A stretch of 46,056 nucleotides of DNA from DATKWS01 sp035529435. GTDB taxonomy: Bacteria > Krumholzibacteriota > Krumholzibacteriia > Krumholzibacteriales > Krumholzibacteriaceae. Each line of letters starts with the position of its first letter. Position 1 is the first letter of the stretch. Of this stretch, positions 33,216 to 42,953 are shown piece after piece. Made by a program: the position numbers and the translations under genes. The stretch spans positions 1 to 46,056 of the forward strand of contig DATKWS010000038.1 in assembly GCA_035529435.1 (NCBI GenBank), written 5' to 3'. The notes under the pieces are model-generated. The model was not told the origin of the DNA, made no database searches, and saw only the letters and a list, made by a program, of their open reading frames with translations.

Positions 33216-35527
33216 CGAATCACCGCGACCTTTCTCATTTCCGAGAATTGTTCGCTGCTGATGCGAACGATGTACACACCGGAACGCACGCTGTATCCGT
33301 TCAGGGTCAAGAGATCCCACGCGACATCACCCTCGGCGACATTCCTCGCCTCGTGCACCAGCTCCCCCTCGAGGGTGTACACTTCCACGTCCACGGGCGT
33401 CGAAATGCGCCAGATCCGCAGGTCGCGATCGCCGCGGGAGATATGTACCGGATTGGGATAGAGCACCATCTCCGACAGCGGAATGAGCTCCGGCGTCGGA
33501 GGCGCCACAGAGAGGCTCGCCAAGCCGTTGATGGTGCCGATCCAGAGTAAATCGGCCGTTTCATCGTACCGGAGCGCCTTGCACGTCGCCGCCGGGAGGG
33601 GCGAGATCACGGAACTGGGGTAAACGAACTGCATCCCGCGCCACTCCAGTTCCGTAGTGAACGCCTCGATCGTACCGTCGGGAGTGATCTTGTTCAAGCC
33701 GGACTCGGTGGCGACCCACATCACACCATACCGGTCGAGTTCGAGATCGTACACGATGGAACCGAGCAGACCCTCGCCGCTGAAACTCTGCTTCTTCGTC
33801 AATGAATCGAGCACGCCGGAACGGTACCGGACGACACCGCTCGACGTGCCGATCCACAGCCCGCCTGCGGCATCGATTTCTATCGCCCAGAGATCCGTGC
33901 TTGCCAACTGGGTCGGACCGATTATCGTCCGCCAGATATCCCCGGCGGTCGAGGACAACGACGCCCAGTCGAATCCGCCGGTCATCCACTCCTGAACGCC
34001 GTAATCGCGCAGTGCGAGAAAAACGCTCTGCTCGCCGAAGGCGCAGTCGAACACGCTTCCCCCCTCCATCGACGGGACGACGCCCGGATTGATGCTCATC
34101 CAGTGGGTCGTATCGGCACTGGCGATATTGATCCCCCAGATCTGGAGGTCCTGTTGCTCATCGTCCGAGAGAAACCAGCGATTACCGGCGGGATCCTCCT
34201 TGGCCCGCACGAAGCGATCCGCCGTGATCGACCGGTTGTCCTCCATCGAGAAATGCGCCCACTCGTCATCATCCGCAACGAGCGGATCGTTGACCTTCAG
34301 CATGTCGAGATCGAAGGTCAGCACGTTGCACCAGAGATATCCCTGCGAATCGTAGAGGAAGGCGAGGTTGTTGTACAGGTAGGTGAGCCTCTCGGGATCG
34401 GACGGCATATCCACCCGCATTTTCGTATACGACTGCACCGCACCGTCGAGCGAGAGGTAACTGATCCCGAACTGGCTCGTGCTGACCCATACGCCCTCCC
34501 CCGGTGCGACATCGATCCTGACGATATCGTTGTGGGTAATGGCTTCAGGCGCCCTGATCTGCCATTCTCCCTCGACGTAACCGGCGACGTATACACCCCT
34601 GTTGAAATTTCCGAACACGCCGCCAACCCACGGCGATCCCCGCCGATCAACGGCGACGGTGGTGAGAATGTCGTTCCACCGGGTCCGGTACTTCTCCGCG
34701 AACAGATCCTTCATCCCCCCGGCGTCTATTCCCGCCCAGTACGATCCGGTCCACCGGTAGGCACGCTCTTTCGTCGCACAGACCAGTTCACCGCCCCCCG
34801 ATGCGATGGCGAGCGGGAACTTGTCCCATGAAGGCAAGAGCGGCAGCCAGTTCGTACCGTCGAATACCAGCGCCCCGCCATCCCCCACACAGTGCATATT
34901 CCCCTCGTACTCGCACAGCGATACGACGGACCCGATCGAATACAGGGTGTCGAACAGGGTGTTCCGGTCGAATAGAATCACACCGTTCTCACAACCGATC
35001 CAGAGTTTATCTCCCTGCGGGAAGAGGTCGTAGATGCGCACACCTTCCGTCTTTTCGGTGAGGCCCGACTCTCGTGAATGGAAATTATCGAAGAACTTGG
35101 CCACACCGTTGGTGGAACCGTAGTACACGTCGTCGCCGGTTGCGGCCATCGCGGTGATGCTGTCACTGAGGAGCAGCTCCCTGGCCGCGCTGTACCGCTG
35201 CACGAACGGGGCCGTATCTATATTGTCGATTCGAACGACACCGCCGGATACGAATCCCGCCCAGACACTGCCGTTCCCATCTACCGTGACCGCGGTCACG
35301 TGACTCGAGGGGAGACCGAGACCGTCTATGTACTGCGTGACCGTCGTGTCGGTCAGATCGAGCAGAAGAATCCCACCGTTCGTCGCACACCAGAGACTGT
35401 CGCCGATGCACGTGAGCCGGTTGACGGCACTCGCGTCGTAGTACACGTGCCAATCACTGTCGGCCGCGCCGGCAATGCCGCACGCGAGTAGCCCCGCGAT
35501 GAGGCCGCATGTTATGAGCCGATTCAC
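33212..35527 (-). CDS. Exported beta-propeller protein with C-terminal FlgD/T9SS-like sorting domain
   Basis: A 771-residue protein with an N-terminal export signal (hydrophobic core to about 20). Cleavage after A21 by signal peptidase I is possible; LLAC at 13-16 also resembles a weak lipobox. The body carries repeated Reg_prop/WD-like blades such as DKLWIGCENGVILFD, GGLWIGTSSGVVRY, VMWVATESGLNKI and DLLWIGTINGLASL. The last 95 or so residues start with VLYPNP and end with SGVYIVRISSEQFSEMRKVAVIR, the pattern of FlgD-Ig/type IX sorting tails. It is probably displayed outside the cell. The start is GTG at 35527 with AGGAGG upstream. It overlaps both neighbours by GTGA, so its synthesis is coupled to glycan enzymes. 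Confidence 0.85.
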   Translation of the reverse strand: MNRLITCGLIAGLLACGIAGAADSDWHVYYDASAVNRLTCIGDSLWCATNGGILLLDLTDTTVTQYIDGLGLPSSHVTAVTVDGNGSVWAGFVSGGVVRIDNIDTAPFVQRYSAARELLLSDSITAMAATGDDVYYGSTNGVAKFFDNFHSRESGLTEKTEGVRIYDLFPQGDKLWIGCENGVILFDRNTLFDTLYSIGSVVSLCEYEGNMHCVGDGGALVFDGTNWLPLLPSWDKFPLAIASGGGELVCATKERAYRWTGSYWAGIDAGGMKDLFAEKYRTRWNDILTTVAVDRRGSPWVGGVFGNFNRGVYVAGYVEGEWQIRAPEAITHNDIVRIDVAPGEGVWVSTSQFGISYLSLDGAVQSYTKMRVDMPSDPERLTYLYNNLAFLYDSQGYLWCNVLTFDLDMLKVNDPLVADDDEWAHFSMEDNRSITADRFVRAKEDPAGNRWFLSDDEQQDLQIWGINIASADTTHWMSINPGVVPSMEGGSVFDCAFGEQSVFLALRDYGVQEWMTGGFDWASLSSTAGDIWRTIIGPTQLASTDLWAIEIDAAGGLWIGTSSGVVRYRSGVLDSLTKKQSFSGEGLLGSIVYDLELDRYGVMWVATESGLNKITPDGTIEAFTTELEWRGMQFVYPSSVISPLPAATCKALRYDETADLLWIGTINGLASLSVAPPTPELIPLSEMVLYPNPVHISRGDRDLRIWRISTPVDVEVYTLEGELVHEARNVAEGDVAWDLLTLNGYSVRSGVYIVRISSEQFSEMRKVAVIR

Positions 35528-37599
35528 GAGTTCCTCCTATCGTTGTAGAACCAGTCCGGGTATGTCCCGGTGAGCAGAGCCGGTATCGACTGTACCAGTA
35601 TGACGATTTCCCGGTTGAACGACCAGTTCTGCATTTCGAGCATTTCGTTTTCCATGGCGGTTTTCCAGTTCGCGCTGGGTGAGACCCGCCAGGCGCCCGT
35701 TATACCCGCGCGGAACATTGAATTCTCACCCGCGATCTCGCCCGTCGGCCACGAGGGGAGCGACGGCGGCGGGCCGATGAAGCTCAACCGCCCGCCCAGT
35801 ACGAGGACGAACAGCCTGCACTTAGAGAAGTCGGACACCTCACCGCCCCCTGCCCGCACGCCCCTGGGCCAATGAATACTTTTACCGTTCCACTGGCGTA
35901 CCTCTCCGAAGAAACGCACGCGACCGGTTATTGTACCATACGCGCGATGAAACGCGGAGAAAAATGCGGAAACCGGCAGGAGCATCAACGCGGCCGTGAA
36001 ATCGATCATGCGCTTGAGACCGCTCCAGAAGAGGAAGAGACCCCCGCGTTCGATCGAGAACACGTGGAGACCGCCCAGTTCCTCGACCCGCGCACCCCGC
36101 CCGAGCAGTCGTGCGAGGGGCGAGACGATCCTCACCTGGATCATCCTTCCGCGCGAGTGCATCAGGAACGGCAACACGGCACCCTCCCCCTGGTATGATG
36201 GCAGGATGATCACCTCCTGTACCTTGAACCGTTCCACGATCTCGGGAAGTCCACGGATCGTTCCGAGCGAGCCGGGACCGTCATTGACGTGTCCCACAAC
36301 GTCGATGCCCAGGTTTGGTGAAGCGGCCAGCTCGGCGGTCAGCCGCTCGACTTCATCCCTGGCGCCGAGGAGCAGCACCCGTTTCAAATCGAACCGCGCC
36401 CTGACGAGCTCGCGGTGAATGGACCGTATGAAGCGGCGGAAACCGGCCACCGCGAAAATCCCGATCACGGCCTGCCCGAGAAGCACCATCCGGGAGTATA
36501 TCCTGATCCTCGTGAGATAGGTCGCCGCGGTCAAAATGACGAGCACGAGGAAGATAGAACGCACCACGCGGAAAAACTCATCGACCCAGACCGTCTCGCG
36601 GCGGATCCGGTACAGGCCGCTGAACAGAAACGTCAGCACGGAGATGAGATTATAAAAAAGAATAAAAAAATAGTACCACTCCAGTGGATACAGCTTGTTG
36701 ACGAACAGCGGCTGGAGCAGGTCGCGGAGATAGTAGGCGGCGAAGAAACTCAGGTTGATCGCAGCGAGGTCGGACACGACGAATACGAGCGCTTTGAGCG
36801 CGCCCCGATGCCTCCGCAGGAAGTAGAAGATCTTGTTCCACTTCTCGTAGTAGCGCAGGAGGCTCAACATATGAATGATGAACGGCTTTCTCAGTATCGA
36901 TTTCGCGCTGGAACGCTCGTAGCGATGAATCATGACGGAATCCGGAACGTAATAGACGTTCCAGCCCTGCTGTTTCATGCGGTAGCACCAGTCGATATCC
37001 TCGAAGTAGAGAAAGAACCGCTCGTCCATCCTGCCCACCCGCTCGACCGCCTCGCGCCGCACCATCATGCAGGCTCCCAGCACCCAGTCCACGCGCCGGG
37101 GCGTCACGTGATCGTAATCGATGAGCAGGTGCTCGCGGAGTGCCCGGGCGCGCGGGAAGAGCTTTCCCAGGAATGTCCGCCTCAGGAGGAGCGCCTGCAT
37201 GGTATAGAATGAGCGGCACGAGTACTGGAGACGCCCATCGGGGTAGACGAGTTTCGCGCCGGCTATCCCCGCATAGGGTGTCCGGTCCATGAAGGCCAGG
37301 AGCCGGTCGACCGAAGCCTCATTGACGATGATATCGGGATTCAACACGAGTATCATGCGCCCCGTCGACAGGCGAATCCCCTGGTTGACGCCGCGCGAGT
37401 ACCCGACGTTCTCCTCGTTCGCGACGAGCCGGACCGTGTCGAAGCGCTCGGCGACGGCCTCGCACGTCCCGTCCGTGCTCGCGTTGTCGATCACGATGAT
37501 CTCGTGCGGCACGGAGGGAGGGTGATCCCTGAGCGATGAGAGACAGTCCACCACCGGGGCGAGGCTGTTGTGCGTGACAATGACTATCGATACATCCAT
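35524..37599 (-). CDS. GT2 glycosyltransferase fused to a degenerate WbaP-like phosphoglycosyltransferase
   Basis: A 691-residue fusion. Residues 1-235 form a GT2 domain with DNASTDG (38-44), the metal site NPD (87-89) and FEDIDWCYR (199-207). Four membrane helices follow at about 268-290, 308-329, 344-363 and 369-388, then a CoA_binding_3 domain (404-515), as in WbaP/WcaJ. Residues 520-691 match the phosphoglycosyltransferase module: KRMID, VRFFGEVRQWNGK, GGRLSFIGPPP, AGITGAWRVS. However, the KFRSM segment and the catalytic Asp-Glu of the usual LDELPQ stretch are missing. This module is probably inactive. The GT2 part should still transfer a sugar. The ATG at 37599 has only a weak GGAA ribosome site. 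The stop overlaps the propeller gene. Confidence 0.85.
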   Translation of the reverse strand: MDVSIVIVTHNSLAPVVDCLSSLRDHPPSVPHEIIVIDNASTDGTCEAVAERFDTVRLVANEENVGYSRGVNQGIRLSTGRMILVLNPDIIVNEASVDRLLAFMDRTPYAGIAGAKLVYPDGRLQYSCRSFYTMQALLLRRTFLGKLFPRARALREHLLIDYDHVTPRRVDWVLGACMMVRREAVERVGRMDERFFLYFEDIDWCYRMKQQGWNVYYVPDSVMIHRYERSSAKSILRKPFIIHMLSLLRYYEKWNKIFYFLRRHRGALKALVFVVSDLAAINLSFFAAYYLRDLLQPLFVNKLYPLEWYYFFILFYNLISVLTFLFSGLYRIRRETVWVDEFFRVVRSIFLVLVILTAATYLTRIRIYSRMVLLGQAVIGIFAVAGFRRFIRSIHRELVRARFDLKRVLLLGARDEVERLTAELAASPNLGIDVVGHVNDGPGSLGTIRGLPEIVERFKVQEVIILPSYQGEGAVLPFLMHSRGRMIQVRIVSPLARLLGRGARVEELGGLHVFSIERGGLFLFWSGLKRMIDFTAALMLLPVSAFFSAFHRAYGTITGRVRFFGEVRQWNGKSIHWPRGVRAGGGEVSDFSKCRLFVLVLGGRLSFIGPPPSLPSWPTGEIAGENSMFRAGITGAWRVSPSANWKTAMENEMLEMQNWSFNREIVILVQSIPALLTGTYPDWFYNDRRNS

Positions 37600-37618
37600 T
37601 ACGAACCGGTTCCGGCAT

Positions 37619-38335
37619 CTATTTCCAGCGGCGCGGATTCATGAACCGGAGACGCCACACCATGAAGGCGGCTTCCCAGACAATCTTGCGCGACATCTTG
37701 GAGACACCGACCCTGCGGTCCTCGAATATGATCGGGATCTCTTTTATCCGGAACCCTTTCTTCCAGCAGAAAAAGTTCATCTCTATCTGGAATGAGTACC
37801 CGTCGCTCCTGATCGTGTCGAGCGGTAGCTGCTCGAGCACCTCGCGCCGGAAACACTTGAAGCCGCCGGTGGAGTCCTTGAGCGGAAGGCCGGTGACGAT
37901 CCTCGTGTAGATGTTCGCCCCGCAACTCAGGATCAGCCTGCTGAGCGGCCAGTTGATGACGGTGATCCCGTTCAGATAGCGGGAACCGACGATCAGGTCA
38001 TGGTCACGTATCGCATCGAGAAACACGGGGATCGAGGCGGGATTGTGCGAGAAATCCGCGTCCATCTCGAATATGAACTTCGCGGCGGTATTGGCGAGCG
38101 CCCACTTGAAGCCGGTGATGTAGGCCGAACCGAGCCCCAGCTTCCCTTCACGGTGAATCACGTGAATCCGGTCGTTCTCCTCGGCGATGGCGTCGACGAT
38201 ATCACCGGTCCCGTCGGGCGAATTATCATCCACGATGAGCATCCCGATACCGTCACCCAGGCTGAGCACCGCATCACACAGTTCGCGAACGTTCTCCTTC
38301 TCATTGTATGTCGGAACGACGATGAGTGCTTCCAC
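37619..38335 (-). CDS. Polyprenol-phosphate mannose synthase-like GT2
   Basis: A 238-residue GT2 enzyme of the dolichol-phosphate-mannose-synthase type. VVPTYNEKENV opens the fold, VDDNSPDGTGDIV binds the nucleotide, and EMDADFSHNP holds the metal-binding DxD. It lacks a C-terminal membrane domain, like the short soluble bacterial forms. It probably charges a polyprenyl phosphate with a hexose, the donor used by GT-C enzymes such as the YfhO-like and GT-C-like neighbours. The start is GTG at 38335, two bases after the YfhO-like stop, with AGGAGG 11 nt upstream. A much longer open frame in the same phase runs through the upstream gene but is a shadow. Confidence 0.88.
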   Translation of the reverse strand: MEALIVVPTYNEKENVRELCDAVLSLGDGIGMLIVDDNSPDGTGDIVDAIAEENDRIHVIHREGKLGLGSAYITGFKWALANTAAKFIFEMDADFSHNPASIPVFLDAIRDHDLIVGSRYLNGITVINWPLSRLILSCGANIYTRIVTGLPLKDSTGGFKCFRREVLEQLPLDTIRSDGYSFQIEMNFFCWKKGFRIKEIPIIFEDRRVGVSKMSRKIVWEAAFMVWRLRFMNPRRWK

Positions 38336-38337
38336 GG

Positions 38338-40809
38338 CTACCGATCCCTCCTTGTAACAGCCACCGCATGAACCACCGGCACCACAACAACCACACAGAA
38401 AACCACAATCGAAATGATCAGCGACGTCAGCAACACCCTCGATCTGATGATACATTGTATCTCGTGATCCCCCGGCGTCAATGGCAGAGCGCGGAGACAA
38501 TAGTTCGCCGTTAGCAGGGGGACGCGCGCGCCGTCGACCATGGCCTGCCAGTCGGGGTAGGCGATCTCGCTGAACACCAGTATGCAGGGGCGTTCGATAT
38601 GGGCCCGCACCATGATACGGTTCAGCCCGTATTCGACGATCTTCGCACTGCTCCCCGCCACCGACTCGGGGATGACGGTGGGTCGCTCGGTGAGAAGCAC
38701 CTCCCGGGCCGGATCGAATCCGGACACGAGAAGCATTCCCGGGATACGGTCCGATTCCATGACGCGGAAGGTGTCGACGAGGAACACCCGCGGGAGAGCC
38801 CTGGTGTTCTCGTATACGTGCATGTTTCCCTGCTGCCAGACGAGGGGAAGGACCGGATTCTCCTTGAACAGGGGCGCCGTCGCGAGGATGTACTTCGCGT
38901 TCAGCATGCTGAGGATATTGAGCGGGATGATCCCTTTGTTGAAGCTGCCGAACATCGTATCCATGATATCCTGGTAATTCCTCAGCTTCGCCGCGTGGTA
39001 CCCGCCGAGCGAGAACACACCCGATATCATGAATCGGTTGTCGCTGAACGGCGGGGTGCTGTGCGACCATCTGCCGAGCGGCGCGGCGGGCGCCGGGAAG
39101 ACGCGGAAGTACGAATCGTCGGTTTTCAGGAAATCGATCACCTCGTCGGGCTTCTTGTAATTCTCCCGTGCCGTGACGGAGCGGATGATGCGGTACCCTT
39201 CCGCCTTCCAGCCCTTCTCGGGATGGAGTATCGGGTTGGCCACGATGAACAGATCGATAACGGCGACAAAGGCCAGCACGAGAATCAGCACTCCCGGCAG
39301 AATATTCCGCCGGACGGCAAAATAGACAATGGCCGCGAGCAACGTGTAGAGGGCGATCGTCTTGATCAGGTCCGCGGTGTACGCCTCTCCCGCCAGCCTC
39401 GCCACTTCCCCGCTGATCCTTCCCGCTGCGGCGACCCGCCGGCCCACGCCGTTCTGGATCGAACCGCTGCCGACGAGTACCAACAGGAACACGATGACCC
39501 CGCCGACGGCGATCCATTTCACGGAGCCGGACCGGAGCCATGATGGAAGGTCTTTGTCCCTCACGCGTTGTAAGAATGCCTCGATGCCCATTCCCGCCAG
39601 TGCGACGAGCGCGAGCTGCTGCACGACAAGGATCATCACGGGAACACGAAACTTGTTGAAGAACGGAAGTAGCTCGAACATCGGCTTGTACAGGATGGGG
39701 ACGAACCTGCCGTAGCTGATAATGGTGGCAATCAGGGCCGTGATGACCAGGAACCATCTCCACCGGTCCCGAACGAGTGCAATCGCAAGGATGCAGAACA
39801 CCACCGTGACGGCGCCGAGGTAGTTCGGATAGTCGGTGAACGGCATCTCTCCCCAGTAGGTCGCCTTTCCGAACCCGTATGCCCACGGGAACACGAACGT
39901 CATCATCTCCCTCGGATGGAGGCTCCATCCGGTGGCGTAACCGTAATCGAGACCGCCCTGGGCCCCGCCGCCCCGTACCGAGAGACCGGCGTACTCCCTG
40001 ACCGGCAGGACGAGAACCGACGCTATACCGACGGCCGCGATGCAGACGACGACTGTGAACGCGAGGTTGACGAGCACGGATCGCCGGTCTCCCTTCCTGA
40101 GGAGATGAACCGCCTCGAAGACAAACAACAGCCCGATCAGCAAATACGTGTAGTAGGCGATCTGGATATGCCCCCTGAGCATCTGGAATCCGAGCGCGAT
40201 CGCACAGAGTGAGGCCATCGGAATACGCAGGCGCCTCCGGTAGATGTTCCGCATGAAGTAGAGGGCATACGGCATGTAGGCGATCGAGCTCGCCTGCGAC
40301 CCGTGACCGTTGGCCCCGGCCGCCAGATAATTCGGCATGAGCATGAAGGCGGCGCCCGCCAGTATCGAAACCGAGGGGCGGACACCGAGGGACCGGCAGA
40401 GGAGGTAAACCCCCACTCCCGCCATCAGGTAGTGGAGGAGCAACCACGTCATCTCGGGTGTTTTGAAACAGGTATGCAGGAGGTGCGTGATGAACGAGAT
40501 CGGATACACGTACGGAGTGTATGCCTGGCTCGGATAGCTCGGCATCCCGCAGAAGAGGTACGGATTCCACAACGGATACGTGCCCTCCTCGAGGGAAACC
40601 CTGCCGACCGATGCAAAGCTCTCCCATGCCGTCGCGTCGGGTACAAGAAAGATTCTGTTCTGGAACACGAGCTCCGGCATGAGCGCGCAGAGAACGACCG
40701 CGAGGAATACAACCAGCGTAAGACCACGCTTCCACGGCGCGCTGCCGTCGAGGCGTTCGATCAGATCGAATCCACGAGGCTGGGCGGCCCTGGACTCATC
40801 CTTTCTCAT
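38338..40809 (-). CDS. YfhO-like polytopic membrane protein
   Basis: An 823-residue protein with about 13 membrane helices and a soluble C-terminal region of about 220 residues, then a final helix (TSLIISIVVFCVVVVVPVV). The first loop reads PDATAWESF and YPLWNPYLFCGMPSYPSQAY, the hallmark of YfhO-family proteins of the GT-C class. In Gram-positive bacteria YfhO glycosylates lipoteichoic acid with a lipid-linked sugar; in this organism the acceptor is unknown. The ATG at 40809 has GAGGAGGT 9 nt upstream. A 77-nt gap before it is one of the larger ones in the cluster and contains a weak TTTACT-16-TAAGGT promoter-like pair. Confidence 0.83.
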   Translation of the reverse strand: MRKDESRAAQPRGFDLIERLDGSAPWKRGLTLVVFLAVVLCALMPELVFQNRIFLVPDATAWESFASVGRVSLEEGTYPLWNPYLFCGMPSYPSQAYTPYVYPISFITHLLHTCFKTPEMTWLLLHYLMAGVGVYLLCRSLGVRPSVSILAGAAFMLMPNYLAAGANGHGSQASSIAYMPYALYFMRNIYRRRLRIPMASLCAIALGFQMLRGHIQIAYYTYLLIGLLFVFEAVHLLRKGDRRSVLVNLAFTVVVCIAAVGIASVLVLPVREYAGLSVRGGGAQGGLDYGYATGWSLHPREMMTFVFPWAYGFGKATYWGEMPFTDYPNYLGAVTVVFCILAIALVRDRWRWFLVITALIATIISYGRFVPILYKPMFELLPFFNKFRVPVMILVVQQLALVALAGMGIEAFLQRVRDKDLPSWLRSGSVKWIAVGGVIVFLLVLVGSGSIQNGVGRRVAAAGRISGEVARLAGEAYTADLIKTIALYTLLAAIVYFAVRRNILPGVLILVLAFVAVIDLFIVANPILHPEKGWKAEGYRIIRSVTARENYKKPDEVIDFLKTDDSYFRVFPAPAAPLGRWSHSTPPFSDNRFMISGVFSLGGYHAAKLRNYQDIMDTMFGSFNKGIIPLNILSMLNAKYILATAPLFKENPVLPLVWQQGNMHVYENTRALPRVFLVDTFRVMESDRIPGMLLVSGFDPAREVLLTERPTVIPESVAGSSAKIVEYGLNRIMVRAHIERPCILVFSEIAYPDWQAMVDGARVPLLTANYCLRALPLTPGDHEIQCIIRSRVLLTSLIISIVVFCVVVVVPVVHAVAVTRRDR

Positions 40810-40886
40810 AAACCGTTACCTCCTCGAAGCCTCTTCAATACCTTATCACGTCCATCAACGCGAGTAAACTCGTAAAAGAGCACGCA

Positions 40887-41783
40887 TTACGGTAATCGCG
40901 GACCTCGAGCGATACCGATGACGCCCCGCAACGCGCCCCGAAACAGGTTCCAACGGCCGCCGAACAGCAGTGCCAGCAGGAGGAACACGAACCCGGCCGC
41001 ATGCACGGGCATGAGGGCGATTCTCCACCACAGCGGTTTGAAGCGGGCGAAGAGGCGGTAGGTACTCACGAGCCGGTGCTCGAGCTTGTAGGGGGTCATC
41101 CCGCCGCCGCTGCTCGAGCTGACCTTGTGCCATACGACGGCGCTCGGCTCGTAGACGCACCGCCACCCCGAACGCCTCGCCCTGAGGCAAAAATCCACAT
41201 CCTCGCAGTACATCGTATACACCGGATCGAGCATGCCGATATCCTCTATCACCTCGCGCCGTACGAGGAGCGCGCACCCCGAGACATACCCCGTATCACG
41301 TCGGCGATCGGCGAACGAGCCGTCGATCCGCCGTATATGCCGGTGCCGCGGTACGCCGAGAACGGGGTAAAAATCGCCCCCCCCGTACCAGATCCTCCGG
41401 GGATCGTCGTAGTAGAGTATCTTCGGCCCGACGATGCCGATATGCTCGTCGCCGCGGAGCGCCTCGTACATCCGGACGGCGAAACCGGGATCGACCTCCG
41501 TATCGTTGTTGAGGAGCAGCAGGTACCGGCCGCCGTTCGCGAGCGCGGAACGAAGTCCCACGTTGTTCCCCTCCGCGAAGAGGAGATTGCGCCCGTTCTC
41601 GATGACCGCGACCTCCGGAAAATCGCGTCTCACCAACTCGATCGAATCATCCGTCGAGGCATTGTCCACCACGATGATGCGGAGCGAAACATCGGTCACT
41701 TGTTCGAGCGACCGGAGGCACGGCCCGATGACCGATTCCCCGTTCCAATTGAGCACGATGACATGCAGCACGTCGGCGGTCAC
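40887..41783 (-). CDS. GT2 rhamnosyltransferase-like glycosyltransferase
   Basis: A 298-residue GT2 enzyme. VLNWNGESVIGPCLRSL, VVDNASTDDS, the metal site NNDTEVD and YCEDVDFCLRARRSGW are characteristic of the WcaE/RfbN/rhamnosyltransferase-like group. A hydrophobic segment near the C-terminus (HAAGFVFLLLALLF) may anchor it to the membrane. The nucleotide donor is unknown. The start is GTG at 41783 behind a GGGGG ribosome-site match. It follows the GT4 gene by 15 nt. Confidence 0.88.
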   Translation of the reverse strand: MTADVLHVIVLNWNGESVIGPCLRSLEQVTDVSLRIIVVDNASTDDSIELVRRDFPEVAVIENGRNLLFAEGNNVGLRSALANGGRYLLLLNNDTEVDPGFAVRMYEALRGDEHIGIVGPKILYYDDPRRIWYGGGDFYPVLGVPRHRHIRRIDGSFADRRRDTGYVSGCALLVRREVIEDIGMLDPVYTMYCEDVDFCLRARRSGWRCVYEPSAVVWHKVSSSSGGGMTPYKLEHRLVSTYRLFARFKPLWWRIALMPVHAAGFVFLLLALLFGGRWNLFRGALRGVIGIARGPRLP

Positions 41784-41798
41784 GAGCGATTCCCCCCG

Positions 41799-42953
41799 CT
41801 ACAGTGATCCGAAAAGTTCCTCGATCGCATCGGCCATCCGCCCCCACGAGAATCGTTCCCTCTCCCCGGCGAAGTACGGCGCCATCCTCTCGCCCCAGCC
41901 TTCCTCGAAGAATCTCACCACCGCGGCCGCCAGTGCTCCGGAGTCCGCGGGAGGTACGATGAAACCGGTTTTTCCGGGCGCCACGACCTCCGGCAGACCG
42001 CCCACGGCGGTGACGACCACCGGCCGGTCGAAGGCGAGCGCGATCTGCACGATGCCGCTCTGGGTAGCCGAGATATAGGGCAGCACGACGAGATCGCTCG
42101 CGACGAAGAACGCTTCGACCTCTTCGTTGCCGACGTACCGATCGATGAAATGTACGCTCTTAGCGAGACCGTGTTTCCGCACCATATCTTCGTAGGGAGC
42201 GCTGTCCTCGTAGAACTCACCGACGACGAACAGCTCGGCCTGCACGTGTTTTCTGATTTCAGGCATCGCGGCGATCAGGTGGAAGAGACCTTTATACGGC
42301 CGCACGTAGCCGAAGAAGAGGAGCATCGGTCCCGGTGATGCGCCGATACGCTCCCGCGCTTCGGCCCGCTTCACATCCCCGCGCCGGAAGAAATCGTAGA
42401 TCGGATGGGGATGCACGGTCACCCGCGCGTGCGGTCGCGCCGCACGGAGATTGTCCCGGTCCTCGTTGGACTGCACGACGAAACCGTGCGCGGCGCTGAA
42501 TGCAATGGTGGACAGCATGCGATCGATCAGGGAACGCTCATGGGGTACGACGTTGTGACACAGGAAGACGATCATGCCCCCGCGCATGAGCCGGACGATC
42601 TGGCATATCTTGAATACGGCCGGTGCGAAGTACGGGTGCCACCACTGTACGATAACGAGATCCGGCCTGATGCGGGCGATCCGCAGACCCGCCCGAATCC
42701 AGGTGAACGGATTCATCGAATCCACGATGCGCTCCGATGGAACGGTGAGTGCGCTCTCGCTCTCGTCGAACTGGGTTTTGCCGGGAAAGAGAAACTCCGG
42801 GTAGAGCCGGGTGAAATTGATGATATGAACCTCGTGCCGTTTCGCCAGCTCTTCGGCGAGGCAGGTGTTGTAATGGGAGATGCCGCCCCGGTACGGGTAT
42901 GCGGGCCCCACGAGACAGATCCGCAGCTTCCGTTTCCCGTCTCCGTCATTCAT
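41799..42953 (-). CDS. Glycosyltransferase family 4
   Basis: A GT-B fold enzyme of about 384 residues. LVGPAYPYRGGISHYNTCLAE forms the N-terminal acceptor loop, and LLFFGYVRPYKGL begins the C-terminal domain. The donor region reads YISATQSGIVQIALAFDRPV, in which a Gln stands where the first Glu of the E-x7-E motif is usual; this variant occurs in a known GT4 subgroup. The start is uncertain: ATG at 42953 with AAGG close upstream, or GTG at 42968 adding five residues. It overlaps the end of the preceding GT2 gene by a few bases. Confidence 0.87.
   Translation of the reverse strand: MNDGDGKRKLRICLVGPAYPYRGGISHYNTCLAEELAKRHEVHIINFTRLYPEFLFPGKTQFDESESALTVPSERIVDSMNPFTWIRAGLRIARIRPDLVIVQWWHPYFAPAVFKICQIVRLMRGGMIVFLCHNVVPHERSLIDRMLSTIAFSAAHGFVVQSNEDRDNLRAARPHARVTVHPHPIYDFFRRGDVKRAEARERIGASPGPMLLFFGYVRPYKGLFHLIAAMPEIRKHVQAELFVVGEFYEDSAPYEDMVRKHGLAKSVHFIDRYVGNEEVEAFFVASDLVVLPYISATQSGIVQIALAFDRPVVVTAVGGLPEVVAPGKTGFIVPPADSGALAAAVVRFFEEGWGERMAPYFAGERERFSWGRMADAIEELFGSL

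Noticed and set aside
35820..35930. Possible frameshift that would explain the missing catalytic part of the phosphoglycosyltransferase
   Set aside because: Reading the neighbouring frames did not restore KFRSM or LDELPQ, and the flanking motifs are in one frame, so a real deletion is more likely.
37619..40735. A 1038-codon minus-strand frame suggesting a giant fusion
   Set aside because: Only its last 238 codons encode a real protein (the GT2); the rest overlaps the YfhO-like gene in another frame and reads as Arg/Gly/Pro-rich shadow sequence.
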